Made by a program: the position numbers and the translations under genes. From the NCBI RefSeq assembly GCF_001187505.1, contig NZ_CP012150.1:1116001-1180000 (forward strand): a DNA stretch of 64,000 nt, read 5' to 3'. The notes below the pieces were generated by a model, which had not been told where the DNA came from, made no database searches, and saw only the letters and a list, made by a program, of their open reading frames with translations. Source of the stretch: Mycolicibacterium goodii (GTDB lineage Bacteria; Actinomycetota; Actinomycetes; Mycobacteriales; Mycobacteriaceae). Every line of letters begins with the position of its first letter. Position 1 is the first letter of the stretch. Shown here one piece after another: positions 7,972 through 16,232 of the stretch.

Positions 7972-9636
7972 GTGCCGCGACAACGGATGGGCACGGGAGC
8001 GCGCGCAGCCAGCCCCTTGGTCCGTGGTCGAGCGGCCTACCGACAGCGGGCATGGCGGCAGGCCGTCGACGAGTTGACCGCTGCCGATCACCACCGCCGG
8101 CTGTCACCGGCCGATCTGGAACTCCTCGGGATGTCGGCATACCTCGTCGACCGCGATGACGACGCCTTCGAGGCCTATGAGCGCGCGCACACGCTGTACC
8201 GCGAGCGCGGCGCGGCCACCGACGCCGCGCGGTGTGCGTTCTGGATGAGCCTTGGCCTGCTCAATCGAGGCGAACTGGCGCGTGCTCACGGTTGGGCGGC
8301 GCGCGGAGAGCGCCTGCTTTCCGCGCAGGATGCAACGTGCGCCGAACGCGGCTACCTGCTGGTGCCCGCCGTGCTGGTCAACCTGGGCGCCGGAGGCAAC
8401 CTGGACACCGCCTACACCGACGCGGTCACCGTCGCCCGGATCGGCGCACAATGCGACGACGTCGATCTGGTCTCGTTCGCGCTGCACGCGCAGGGCCGGG
8501 TTCTCATCAGGCGGGGCCGCATCGACGACGGGCTCGCACTGCTCGACGAGGCGATGGTCGCCGTTGCCGCAGGCGATCTCGCGTCGCCCATTTTCACGGG
8601 CCTGATCTACTGCCAGGTGATCGACGCCTGCGAAGAGGTGTTCGACGTGCGACGTGCCGAGGAGTGGACCGCCGCATTGGTCGGCTGGTGCGATGCACAG
8701 TCGCAGATGGCCACCTTCTCGGGCATCTGTCGCGCACACCGGGCCACGCTGTTGCAATGGCACGGCGCCTGGCCCGCGGCGGTCGACGAGGCCCGCGAGG
8801 CGTATGCCCGCTGCAGGCCCGGCAATGTGATCGCCGGGGCGGCGCGCTACCGGGAAGCCGAGATCCACCGGCTGCGTGGCGCATTCGCAAGTGCCGAACG
8901 CGCCTACCGGGAGGCCATCGAACTGGGCTGGGAACCGCAACCGGGACTGGCCCTGCTGCGGTTGGCCCAGGGCCGGACGGCGGATGCCGCGGCGGCCGTC
9001 CGCAGGCTGCTCTCCGAAACCGGTGACCGTGCGCGCCGCGTGCGCATTCTGCCCGCCTTCGTCGAGATCATGCTCGCCGCAGGCGATCTCGTGGAGGCCC
9101 GCCGGGGTTCTGACGATCTGTCGGCGATCGCCGCCGATTACGGGTGTGACGCGGTCACGGCGATGTCGCTGTCCGCCCTTGGCGCGGTGGCGCTCGCCGA
9201 GAACGACGCGGGCGCCGCACTGATCCTGCTGCGGCAGGCATGCCAGGCGTGGCAGAGCGTCAACGCACCGTACGAGGTGGCACGGGTGAGAACGCTGCTC
9301 GGCCTCGCGTGTCACGAACTCGGCGACAACGATTCCGCGGTGTGGGAGTTGACCGCCGCTCGCGACACATTCGACCGACTCGGCGCCGTACCCGACACGG
9401 CCCGGGTGACCGCCCTCGTCGACGACGCGGCAGCACCGGCAACCTGCGGGCTCAGCGGCCGGGAGCAGGAGGTGCTGCGACTGGTCGCCGAAGGCAAGTC
9501 CAACAAGGCCATCGCGGCCCAGCTGACGCTCAGTGAGCGCACCGTCGACCGCCATGTCAGCAACATCCTGGCCAAACTCGGGGTGCCGTCGCGCACCGCG
9601 GCGACCGCATACGCCTTCACCCACCGACTCGTGTGA
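7972..9636 (+). CDS. LuxR-family regulator with TPR-like repeats
   Basis: A 554-residue regulator. The first ~450 residues are helical repeats of TPR type (for example [20 protein letters not shown] and [19 protein letters not shown]). The C-terminus is a LuxR/GerE DNA-binding domain (about 495-550) with [20 protein letters not shown] and [20 protein letters not shown] 7972 is a modest choice; ATG 7906 and ATG 7987 are in frame as alternatives. No ATPase or response-regulator receiver domain is present. It stands 87 bp before an acyl-CoA-dehydrogenase-fold gene with a palindrome between them, so it probably controls that gene. Confidence 0.85.
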   Translation: MPRQRMGTGARAASPLVRGRAAYRQRAWRQAVDELTAADHHRRLSPADLELLGMSAYLVDRDDDAFEAYERAHTLYRERGAATDAARCAFWMSLGLLNRGELARAHGWAARGERLLSAQDATCAERGYLLVPAVLVNLGAGGNLDTAYTDAVTVARIGAQCDDVDLVSFALHAQGRVLIRRGRIDDGLALLDEAMVAVAAGDLASPIFTGLIYCQVIDACEEVFDVRRAEEWTAALVGWCDAQSQMATFSGICRAHRATLLQWHGAWPAAVDEAREAYARCRPGNVIAGAARYREAEIHRLRGAFASAERAYREAIELGWEPQPGLALLRLAQGRTADAAAAVRRLLSETGDRARRVRILPAFVEIMLAAGDLVEARRGSDDLSAIAADYGCDAVTAMSLSALGAVALAENDAGAALILLRQACQAWQSVNAPYEVARVRTLLGLACHELGDNDSAVWELTAARDTFDRLGAVPDTARVTALVDDAAAPATCGLSGREQEVLRLVAEGKSNKAIAAQLTLSERTVDRHVSNILAKLGVPSRTAATAYAFTHRLV

Positions 9637-9637
9637 C

Positions 9638-9653
9638 TGGGTGAAATCACCCA
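9638..9653. promoter_or_regulatory. Palindrome downstream of the LuxR gene, candidate operator
   Basis: TGGGTGA-AA-TCACCCA, a perfect inverted repeat with 7-bp arms just after the LuxR stop and about 70 bp before the next start. A weaker related copy (GGGTGGTCACGCC) lies at 9675-9687. Two related sites before a gene suggest operators for the adjacent LuxR protein; this is inference. Confidence 0.5.
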
Positions 9654-9723
9654 TGCCGAGCCCTCCGCAGGTTTGGGTGGTCACGCCGATGCCGCCCGAG
9701 CGCGCCGCGGACATTCTTGACCC

Positions 9724-10878
9724 ATGCGAACCATCGATGTCCGATCCGCCGGTGACACAGCCGAGGCCGTGCGGCGCCTGGCGCCGAGGATCAGCGCCAT
9801 GGCGGCCGAGATCGAGGCGGCGCGACGGGTGCCCGACGATCTGTGGGCCGAGCTCAAGGCGGCCGGCTGCCTGCGAATGCTGCTGCCGCCCAGCCACGGT
9901 GGCCTGGGCGTGGCGCTGCCTGACGCGTTGCGCATCTGTTCCGAACTGGCCCGGGCCGACGCATCCGTCGCATGGACCGTGGGCAACTGCGCGGGCTCGT
10001 GGTGCGACATCGCCGGGCTGCCGCTGGACACCTTCGACGCGATCTTCGCCGAAGGTGCCGATGTGACGGTCGCGGGGGTCTTCGCGCCGTCGGGTGTCTC
10101 GATACGCGTCGACGGCGGCTATCGCGTGAGCGGGCGATGGGCCTTCGCCAGCGGTTGCCTGAACTGCAACTGGATCTACGGCAACTGCCTGGAGGATCTG
10201 GCGGGCGAGCAGCGCATGCGCACCGTGGTGTTCCCGGTCTCGGAGGTCACCGTCGAGGACACCTGGTCGGTATCCGGTCTCTGCGGAACCGGCAGCCACC
10301 ATTTCAGCGTCGACGACGTGTTCGTGCCGACCGCCCGCACGTGCGCGACGATGGAGGCCGAACCCTGTGTGGACGTGCCGTTGGTCCGGATTCCGCCGGT
10401 GTCGTTGTTCGCGCTGTCCATCACCGGCATCGCCGTCGGCATCGCGCGCGGAGCCCTCGATGACATCCTCGCGCTGGCCGGCCGCAAGACCCCGCTGTTG
10501 GCCACCCGGCCTTTGGCGGACAACCCGCTGTTCCAGTTCGAGTTGGCCACCGCCGACACCGATCTGCGGGCCGCGCGCGTACTTCTCGACGGGGAAGCCG
10601 GCGCCGCCTGGGCCACGGCCGTCAGCCGTGCGCCGTTCACGCTGGAACAACGCGCACGGATCCGGGCCACCGCGGCGTGGGCGACCGCCCGCGCCACGGC
10701 CGTCGTCGACTTCGCGTACCACTTCGGTGGCGGAACCGCGCTGTTCGCCACGAGCTCACTGCAGCGCCGGATGCGCGACATCCACGCGCTCACCCAGCAC
10801 TTTCTCATCAAGCCGGACACGCTCACCACGGTCGGGGCCGTACTCACCGGGCACGACGTCGATCTCCCGGTCTTCTGA
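9724..10878 (+). CDS. Acyl-CoA-dehydrogenase-fold flavin monooxygenase (HsaA/DszC-like)
   Basis: A 384-residue protein of the acyl-CoA dehydrogenase fold. It is closer in pattern to the two-component FMN-dependent monooxygenases (HsaA, DszC) than to true dehydrogenases. It has an N-terminal helical domain (RRLAPRISAMAAEIEAARRV), a middle beta domain with the substrate/flavin loop GRWAFASGCLNCNW and SGLCGTGSHHFSVDDVFVP, and a C-terminal helical domain ending in HALTQHFLIKPDTL. It lacks the usual catalytic Glu region of acyl-CoA dehydrogenases, consistent with an oxygenase needing a separate flavin reductase, which is not in this window. Controlled probably by the upstream LuxR protein. Confidence 0.75.
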   Translation: MRTIDVRSAGDTAEAVRRLAPRISAMAAEIEAARRVPDDLWAELKAAGCLRMLLPPSHGGLGVALPDALRICSELARADASVAWTVGNCAGSWCDIAGLPLDTFDAIFAEGADVTVAGVFAPSGVSIRVDGGYRVSGRWAFASGCLNCNWIYGNCLEDLAGEQRMRTVVFPVSEVTVEDTWSVSGLCGTGSHHFSVDDVFVPTARTCATMEAEPCVDVPLVRIPPVSLFALSITGIAVGIARGALDDILALAGRKTPLLATRPLADNPLFQFELATADTDLRAARVLLDGEAGAAWATAVSRAPFTLEQRARIRATAAWATARATAVVDFAYHFGGGTALFATSSLQRRMRDIHALTQHFLIKPDTLTTVGAVLTGHDVDLPVF

Positions 10879-10893
10879 ACCCGGGCTTCGAGT

Positions 10894-11754
10894 TCAGAGC
10901 CCGAGTTCGGCGACCTGGTGCAGAAACGCCCGCGCCGGGCCCGAGGCACTCGCCGAGACGGCCACCCCCAGGTTCCGGAACGTCGCCGGGGTCAACGGCC
11001 GGGTGAGCACCCCATCCGGCAGATCCGGTAACCCGGCGCTGGGCAGGATGCTCACGCCCAGACCCGCCCGCACGATCTCCAGCACGGCCGAAAGCCCACG
11101 CGCTTCGAAGGCGACGTCGAAGTCCACGCCCACGCTCTGGGCGACCGGCGTGAAGGTGTCGGCGCAGCCGCCCGTCGACCGGACGAACGGTTCCTTGGCC
11201 AGTTCGACGTAGTCGACCGCGTCCCATCCTGCGAAGCGGCTGTCGGCGGGCACCACCGCGACCATCTCCTGATCGCCCAGCACGGCGGATTCCAGGCCCG
11301 TGACGGGCAGGCTCACCACGCCGACCTCGGCGGCACCCTGATCGAGCCAGTCGCGCACCTCCTCCTCGCTGCCCTCGAGGAGCCGGACGACGACCGCGGG
11401 GTGGCGTTCCTCGAACTCCCGTATGTGTGGCGCGACAAGTGTCGGGGTCACGCTCGGCAGGCTGGCCAGGGTCAAGGTTCCGGTGAGCGAATCGGCGAGC
11501 GCCGCAATCTCTTTGCGCATCGAGGTGAGGTGACGGACGGCTTCCCGGGCGTGCACCAACGCGACTTCACCGGCCTCGGTCAACGACACCCCGCTGCGAT
11601 CGCGGACCAGCAACGGCACGGCCAGTTCCTTCTCCAGCGCGGCGACGGCGCGGCTGACGGCAGGCTGGGAGAGCCCCAGTTCCCGGCTCGCCGAAGTGAA
11701 GCCGCCCGCGTCCACCACCGCCACGAACGCCCTCAGCTGCAACAACGTGGACAT
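10894..11754 (-). CDS. LysR-family transcriptional regulator
   Basis: A 286-residue regulator: helix-turn-helix at residues 3-60 (MSTLLQLRAFVAVVDAGGFT, then LGLSQPAVSRAVAALEKEL) and a LysR substrate-binding domain. ATG 11754 is preferred; an in-frame GTG at 11769 would add five residues. It is divergent from the metallo-hydrolase gene, and the intergenic region holds an inverted repeat, so it likely regulates both. It converges closely (15 bp) with the preceding monooxygenase gene. Confidence 0.88.
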   Translation of the reverse strand: MSTLLQLRAFVAVVDAGGFTSASRELGLSQPAVSRAVAALEKELAVPLLVRDRSGVSLTEAGEVALVHAREAVRHLTSMRKEIAALADSLTGTLTLASLPSVTPTLVAPHIREFEERHPAVVVRLLEGSEEEVRDWLDQGAAEVGVVSLPVTGLESAVLGDQEMVAVVPADSRFAGWDAVDYVELAKEPFVRSTGGCADTFTPVAQSVGVDFDVAFEARGLSAVLEIVRAGLGVSILPSAGLPDLPDGVLTRPLTPATFRNLGVAVSASASGPARAFLHQVAELGL

Positions 11755-11777
11755 CGCGCCGCCTGACACACGATCGA

Positions 11778-11803
11778 CATACCTGTATATCGATAACGGT
11801 ATG
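11778..11803. promoter_or_regulatory. Inverted repeat between LysR and metallo-hydrolase genes
   Basis: CATACC and GGTATG arms (6 bp, perfect) are separated by 14 bp of AT-rich sequence, midway between the divergent genes. A LysR operator is the simplest reading. Confidence 0.5.
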
Positions 11804-11863
11804 CAAATTACTCCCGTTCAGCGCGTTTCAGAAAAGACACCGAAACACGCCACAGGAGGAACC

Positions 11864-12844
11864 ATGCCGCCACCGCAGCAACACACGATCGGCCGCGCCG
11901 CCGACCCCGCCGCCGTGCGGACCCTGACCTTCGACGGCGTCGCCGTCACCTACGCCGTGGACGGCGTGATCGCGCTGCGCCCCGAGGTGTTCTTCCCCGC
12001 GATCCCCACCGACGCCTGGACGGACCTGCGGACCGCGAACGGGGACCTGCTGATGAGCGCCGGCGGGCTGCTGGTCGAGATCGCAGGGTCCGTCGTGCTG
12101 ATCGACGCAGGCGTCGGCGAGATGACAGCGCAGCTCTCGTTCGGCGACGTCGACTGCGGTTCACTGATCGATGGGCTCGGCACGCTGGGCGTGCACCCCG
12201 GCGACATCGACGTGGTGGCGTTCACCCATCTGCATTTCGACCATGCCGGCTGGGCGTTCGCCGATGGCACCAAGACGTTTCCCAATGCGCGCTATGTGGT
12301 GGCGGCCGCCGAACTCGCGCCGTATGCCGCCGCCGAGCGGGGTGACGACCCGACGGTGCCGTGGGACGTCATCGCGCAACTGGCCGGGGGCGGCCGCGAT
12401 GTCGTGCTCGTGGGCGATGGCGAGCAGGTGGTGCCGGGTGTGCACGCGGTGGTCACGGGCGGTCACACGCCGGGCCACACGTCCTATGTCATCACCTCGG
12501 CCGCGGGTCATCGACTCGTCGTGTTCGGCGATGCGTTCCACACGCCGGCCCAGATCACGCATCTCGACTGGCTGTCAGCCGTGGATCCGGATGCCGACAG
12601 CGTCGCGCGTGCCCGCCGCCTGCTGCTGACCGAGCTGCACCGGCCCGACACGCTCGGGTTCGCGTTCCATTTCGGCGATCAGCCGTTCGGCCGCGTCGTC
12701 CCCGACGCGTCCGGAGCCACGGTGTGGGATCCGGTGCCGTCGCACGTGGTCGCCCCGGCGCCGCGATGGGGGATCACCGCACGCGGGCCCGCATCGCCTC
12801 ACCGAGGCTCCACACCGACACCCCGATCAACACCAGATCTTTGA
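11864..12844 (+). CDS. MBL-fold metallo-hydrolase
   Basis: A 326-residue metallo-beta-lactamase-fold protein. The metal motif HxHxDH is visible as THLHFDHAGW (about residues 120-129). Further ligands are His in GGHTPGHTSY, Asp in FGDAFHTP and His in FAFHFGDQPFG. ATG 11864 follows AGGAGGA (11854-11860), an excellent ribosome-binding site; the frame stays open upstream but has no such site. Relatives include lactonases and other hydrolases, so the substrate is open. Divergent LysR neighbour implies inducible expression. Its 3' end overlaps the DUF417 gene on the other strand by 71 bp. Confidence 0.85.
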   Translation: MPPPQQHTIGRAADPAAVRTLTFDGVAVTYAVDGVIALRPEVFFPAIPTDAWTDLRTANGDLLMSAGGLLVEIAGSVVLIDAGVGEMTAQLSFGDVDCGSLIDGLGTLGVHPGDIDVVAFTHLHFDHAGWAFADGTKTFPNARYVVAAAELAPYAAAERGDDPTVPWDVIAQLAGGGRDVVLVGDGEQVVPGVHAVVTGGHTPGHTSYVITSAAGHRLVVFGDAFHTPAQITHLDWLSAVDPDADSVARARRLLLTELHRPDTLGFAFHFGDQPFGRVVPDASGATVWDPVPSHVVAPAPRWGITARGPASPHRGSTPTPRSTPDL

Positions 12845-13244
12845 GCAGGAACTGGCCCGGCATACCGGACAGCACCGGGATCGGGCCCGCGTGGGTGGCG
12901 ATGACACCGGGAGTGGTGAACAGGAAGCTCAGCGTGCCGAGGAACAACACGATCGCCATCGCACTGCCGATCACCGTGGCGCGGGCCGAGAACGGGCGCG
13001 CGGCAATGAGAATCGCGGCGACGATCTCCGCGGTCCCCAGGCAGTAGGCGACAGTGGTCACGCTGAGGAAGTCGTACAGCCAGCTCATCAGCGGGCTGTG
13101 TTCGATCAGCACCCGGCTTTCCATCTTCACGTACTTGCCCACACCGATCCAGGCCAGCACGACCACCAGGCCGTACCGGCAGATCAGCTGCCCGGCGGTG
13201 GTGATCCGATCGGCGATGGCGCGGTCGGCGGTGGTGATGGTCAT
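12774..13244 (-). CDS. DUF417 (RclC/YkgB-like) inner-membrane protein
   Basis: A 156-residue membrane protein with about four helices (LICRYGLVVVLAWIGVGKYV, LSVTTVAYCLGTAEIVAAIL, SAMAIVLFLGTLSFLFTTPG, and a C-terminal helix). Family signatures are GKYVKMESRVLIEHSPLMSW and GRFLLKD-like GQFLLKDLVLIG. The E. coli relative RclC is part of the reactive-chlorine response. Here it is the last gene of an operon with an anti-sigma factor and an ECF sigma factor (3-bp gap from the anti-sigma gene), so expression in an oxidative-stress regulon is a good inference. Confidence 0.8.
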   Translation of the reverse strand: MTITTADRAIADRITTAGQLICRYGLVVVLAWIGVGKYVKMESRVLIEHSPLMSWLYDFLSVTTVAYCLGTAEIVAAILIAARPFSARATVIGSAMAIVLFLGTLSFLFTTPGVIATHAGPIPVLSGMPGQFLLKDLVLIGVSVWSLGEAMRARVR

Positions 13245-13247
13245 CGA

Positions 13248-13478
13248 TCAGGCTCCCTCGGCTCCGGTGTCCTCCGCGGCGATGGCGGCCAACAACCCGT
13301 CGAAGTCCTCCGCGCACGGCCCACACGCGCACAGGTGGGCAGCGACGCCCGGATACCGCCGGGCGCGTACACCGGCCGGCAGGTCGGCGTAGACGTGCAG
13401 AACCTCCATCGCCTCATCGCAACCGACGTCGCGCGGATCGGTCGCGAGGAACCGCTGAATTCGGGTCCATCCGGTCAC
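13248..13478 (-). CDS. ZAS-type anti-sigma factor
   Basis: A 76-residue protein whose only recognisable feature is the zinc anti-sigma motif H-x3-C-x2-C: H48, C52, C55 within AAHLCACGPC. C20 and H28 could be a further ligand. Such ZAS proteins bind their cognate ECF sigma factor and often release it when the cysteines are oxidised. The GTG start overlaps the sigma gene stop by 4 bp (GTGA), which fits a sigma/anti-sigma pair. It is shorter than many anti-sigma factors and has no membrane helix, so it is a soluble sensor. Confidence 0.8.
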   Translation of the reverse strand: MTGWTRIQRFLATDPRDVGCDEAMEVLHVYADLPAGVRARRYPGVAAHLCACGPCAEDFDGLLAAIAAEDTGAEGA

Positions 13479-14098
13479 GGTCGTTCCAATGCCACGTGGT
13501 TGGTCAGATACTGGTTGGTGACGAGAAATTCGCGGATCTTACGTCGCGCGTCGAAAATCGTTTTGTAGACGGCGTTCCGGCTCACGCCGAGCTTGTCGAC
13601 GAGCGCGTCCAGCGGGATCCCCTGCACCACGATGGCCACGAACATCTGCCGCTGCCGCTCGGTCAGGGTCGCCTCGACGGCGTGGCGGATGGCCGCCGAC
13701 AATTCGGCGGCTTCGGCGTGCTCGCTCGGATCGATGCCGAAACGTTCCGGCAACCGGTTCCATTCCTCGGTGTCCAGCGCGACGGGCGGGTTGCGCCAGT
13801 AGTGCCTGCCGAGCTTGTTCGACACCTCGAGGATCACGAACTTGTATGCCCATGTCGTGAAGCGGCTCTCACCACGGAAACTGTCGAGTTTGCCCAGAAT
13901 CGACAGTGTCGCGTCCGACGCCGCCTGCTGCGCGATGTCGTCGAGTTCGGTGCCCGCGATCGCGGTGTGGCGCCTGCGCACCTCACGCCGTGCCACCTGC
14001 AGCAGCACCTCGTGCAGGCGCTCGATCGCAATCCTGCGATCAGCGCCACACGCGCCGGCGTCGAGAAGCCGCAGCCATTCGCGGGACTCGGCGTCCAC
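13475..14098 (-). CDS. ECF-family RNA polymerase sigma factor
   Basis: A 207-residue sigma factor. Region 2 (about 50-100) carries LDDIAQQAASDATLSILGKL and FRGESRFTTWAYKFVILEVS for -10 recognition. Region 4 (about 145-195) carries LTERQRQMFVAIVVQGIPLD and GVSRNAVYKTIFDARRKIR for -35 recognition. GTG 14098 is chosen because GGAGGAG stands about 6 nt before it; a longer frame reaches 14161 without a ribosome-binding site. The upstream region has an ECF-type promoter (GAACC-16-CGTT), suggesting autoregulation. Partner genes are the ZAS anti-sigma factor and the DUF417 protein downstream, and a divergent peroxiredoxin. Confidence 0.92.
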   Translation of the reverse strand: MDAESREWLRLLDAGACGADRRIAIERLHEVLLQVARREVRRRHTAIAGTELDDIAQQAASDATLSILGKLDSFRGESRFTTWAYKFVILEVSNKLGRHYWRNPPVALDTEEWNRLPERFGIDPSEHAEAAELSAAIRHAVEATLTERQRQMFVAIVVQGIPLDALVDKLGVSRNAVYKTIFDARRKIREFLVTNQYLTNHVALERP

Positions 14099-14129
14099 CG
14101 TTGACTCCTCCGGTCGTCGTCGCTGTTCC

Positions 14130-14154
14130 AACGAGGCACACCCTCGAAAGGTTC
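14130..14154 (-). promoter_or_regulatory. ECF-type promoter of the sigma-factor operon
   Basis: On the minus strand GAACC (14154-14150) is followed after 16 nt by CGTT (14133-14130), the -35/-10 pair and spacing typical of ECF sigma factors, 32 bp before the GTG start. It suggests positive autoregulation. Confidence 0.6.
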
Positions 14155-14173
14155 GTGTCACCGGCGCGACCGT

Positions 14174-14203
14174 GTCTTACCGAGTCTTACCGAGTTCGGT
14201 GAG
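14174..14203. repeat. Tandem 10-bp repeat and imperfect palindrome between sigma and peroxiredoxin genes
   Basis: Two tandem copies of GTCTTACCGA (14174-14193) run into CTTACCGA-GT-TCGGTGAG (14186-14203), an inverted repeat matching in 7 of 8 positions. It lies between the divergent sigma and peroxiredoxin genes and may be a regulator site. Confidence 0.45.
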
Positions 14204-14248
14204 ATTTTTCGTCGTAAGAAGAGTGGCTCGACAGGTCACCAACGATGT

Positions 14249-14728
14249 ATGACCCTGCTGCATCCCGGTGACCCGTTCCCCCACCTGCGGGTGGAACCCT
14301 CCGACGCCCCCGCCATCGACCTGCCGGACCACCTCCATGGTCGCTTCGGGGTCGTGCTGTTCTTCCGCGGCGCGTGGTGCCCCTACTGCGTGGCCCAACT
14401 GCGTGCCTTCGGCCACGCCGCGGACGAACTGCGGCAAAACGACATCGGGGTGGTCGCGATGTCGGTCGATGACGAGGCCACCACGGCGAAACTGATCGCC
14501 GAGCACCGCCTGGCATTCCCGGTCGGGCACAGCGCCGACGCCCGCGCCATCGCCGATCGGACCGGCGCCTTCGTCAACGCCGAACCACTGCACCTGCAGT
14601 CGACCGGCTTCGTGCTCGATCCGGTCGGGCGCGTCGCGGTCAGTGTCTATTCGAGCGGCGCCATCGGGCGGTTGGTGCCGTCGGACGTCGTCGGTATGGT
14701 CCGGTATCTGCGCGAACACGCTGGCTGA
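14249..14728 (+). CDS. AhpC/TSA-family peroxiredoxin
   Basis: A 159-residue thioredoxin-fold peroxidase. The active site FFRGAWCPYC places the likely peroxidatic and resolving cysteines at C44 and C47, and the following VVAMSVDDEATTAKLIAEH is typical of the AhpC/TSA family. It would reduce peroxides or disulfide-linked substrates in the cytosol. It is divergent from the ECF sigma operon across a region holding repeated motifs, so it may be part of that stress regulon. The start ATG at 14249 has no clear ribosome-binding site. Confidence 0.85.
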   Translation: MTLLHPGDPFPHLRVEPSDAPAIDLPDHLHGRFGVVLFFRGAWCPYCVAQLRAFGHAADELRQNDIGVVAMSVDDEATTAKLIAEHRLAFPVGHSADARAIADRTGAFVNAEPLHLQSTGFVLDPVGRVAVSVYSSGAIGRLVPSDVVGMVRYLREHAG

Positions 14729-14730
14729 CA

Positions 14731-14747
14731 CCCGCCCGTCCGGCGGG
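14731..14747 (+). terminator. Possible terminator hairpin after the peroxiredoxin gene
   Basis: CCCGCC-CGTCC-GGCGGG can form a 6-bp GC stem just after the stop at 14728. No T-run follows, as is common in mycobacteria. Confidence 0.35.
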
Positions 14748-14847
14748 CAACGCTGCCCTTGTCCGGAATTCTTGAGATGGACGTGATGTACATGCCGTGA
14801 TGCTTGATTGTCCGTGACGGCGGTGCGCAACCAACCGCATCCGTGTC

Positions 14848-14853
14848 TAGGCT
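14848..14853 (+). promoter_or_regulatory. Leaderless -10 element of the aminotransferase operon
   Basis: TAGGCT ends 7 nt before the ATG at 14861. The TANNNT pattern at this distance is the usual mycobacterial leaderless promoter. Confidence 0.6.
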
Positions 14854-14860
14854 CACGGCC

Positions 14861-16213
14861 ATGACAGCCACACTGATGGGCGGCCCCGACCTGCAGCAGG
14901 CCCGCCGGATCCAGACCGAAATCCCCGGCCCGCGGTCCCGTGAACTGGCCGAACGCCGCAGCGCCGCACTTCCCGCAGGCCTGGTCAGCTCGGCAGGCGT
15001 CTATGTGGCGGCCGCGGGCGGCGGCGTCGTCGTCGACGTCGACGGCAACTCGTTCATCGACCTCGGCAGCGGGATCGCGGTCACCACCGTCGGCAACGCC
15101 GCACCCGCCGTCGTGTCCCGGGCCGGCCGGCAACTCGCGCAGTACACCCACACGTGCTTCCTGGCCACACCGTACGAGCCCTACATCGAGGTCGCCGAGC
15201 GGCTCAACGCCCTGACCCCCGGCGACCACGAGAAGCGCACCGCACTGTTCAGCACGGGCGCCGAGGCCGTCGAGAACGCCGTCAAATACGCACGCGCTGC
15301 GACCGGTCGCGACGCCGTCGTGGTGTTCGACCACGCCTTCCACGGCCGGTCGCTGCTGACCATGACCATGACGGCCAAGAACCAGCCCTACAAACACGGT
15401 TTCGGCCCGTTCGCCCCCGAGGTGTACCGCGCCCCGATGGCCTACCCCTACCGGTGGCCGTCGGGTCCGCAGAACTGCGCAGACGAGGCGTTCGGCATGT
15501 TCACCCAACTCGTCGACGCGCAGATCGGCGCCGACCAGGTGGCCTGCGTGATCGTCGAACCGATCCAGGGCGAGGGCGGCTTCATCGTCCCGGCCGAGGG
15601 CTTCCTGCCGCGGGTCGCCGAGTTCTGCCGTGAGCGCGGCATCCTGTTCGTCGCCGACGAGGTGCAGAGCGGCGTCGCGCGCACCGGCGCCTGGTTCGCC
15701 AGCGAGCACGAGAACCTGGTGCCCGACCTGATCGCCACGGCCAAGGGTCTGGGTGGGGGCCTGCCGCTGGCCGCGGTCACCGGACGGGCCGAAATCATGG
15801 ACGCCGCACACGCAGGCGGCATCGGCGGCACCTACGCGGGCAACCCCGTGGCGTGCGCCGCGGCGCTCGGCGTGTTCGACGAGATCGACAACGGCGGCCT
15901 CATCGAGCGCGCCACCGCGATCGGCGACGTCATCATGCGGGAACTGCGCAGCATCGCCGAAACCACCGACATCGTCGGCGAGATCCGTGGCCGCGGCGCC
16001 ATGATCGCCGTCGAACTGGTCAAACCAGGCACCCGCGAACCCAACAAGGACGCGGTGGCGGTGCTGGTCAAGCACTGCCAGGACAACGGCGTGCTGACCT
16101 TGACCGCAGGCACGTTCGGCAACGTGCTGCGCTTCCTGCCGCCGCTGTCCATCTCCGACGACCTGCTCGCCGAGGCCTTCGGCGTCATCCGCGACGGCTT
16201 CGCCGCCCTCTAG
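14861..16213 (+). CDS. gabT: Class III omega-amino-acid aminotransferase (GabT/DavT-like)
   Basis: A 450-residue PLP-dependent class III aminotransferase. Family marks are FSTGAEAVENAVKYARAATG (phosphate site), FDHAFHGRSLLTMTMT, VIVEPIQGEGGFIVP, ILFVADEVQSGVARTG (Asp against the PLP ring) and TAKGLGGGLPLAAV with the Schiff-base Lys. The enzyme would move the terminal amino group of GABA or 5-aminovalerate to 2-oxoglutarate, giving a semialdehyde. The start at 14861 is leaderless. Next in the operon are glutaryl-CoA dehydrogenase, an aldehyde dehydrogenase and a CoA-transferase, which favours 5-aminovalerate (C5) as substrate, with GABA also possible. Confidence 0.9.
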   Translation: MTATLMGGPDLQQARRIQTEIPGPRSRELAERRSAALPAGLVSSAGVYVAAAGGGVVVDVDGNSFIDLGSGIAVTTVGNAAPAVVSRAGRQLAQYTHTCFLATPYEPYIEVAERLNALTPGDHEKRTALFSTGAEAVENAVKYARAATGRDAVVVFDHAFHGRSLLTMTMTAKNQPYKHGFGPFAPEVYRAPMAYPYRWPSGPQNCADEAFGMFTQLVDAQIGADQVACVIVEPIQGEGGFIVPAEGFLPRVAEFCRERGILFVADEVQSGVARTGAWFASEHENLVPDLIATAKGLGGGLPLAAVTGRAEIMDAAHAGGIGGTYAGNPVACAAALGVFDEIDNGGLIERATAIGDVIMRELRSIAETTDIVGEIRGRGAMIAVELVKPGTREPNKDAVAVLVKHCQDNGVLTLTAGTFGNVLRFLPPLSISDDLLAEAFGVIRDGFAAL

Positions 16214-16232
16214 AAACCAACAGGAGCCCACC

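Noticed and set aside
8104..10722. Long minus-strand open frame of 872 codons
   Set aside because: It lies antisense to two well-supported genes, is rich in Arg/Gly/Gln/His without any family motif, and has no ribosome-binding site. High GC makes such frames common.
10882..10903. Hairpin CGGGCT...AGCCCG between convergent genes
   Set aside because: Six-bp arms overlapping the lysR stop; could be a terminator, but no stronger than chance in this GC content.
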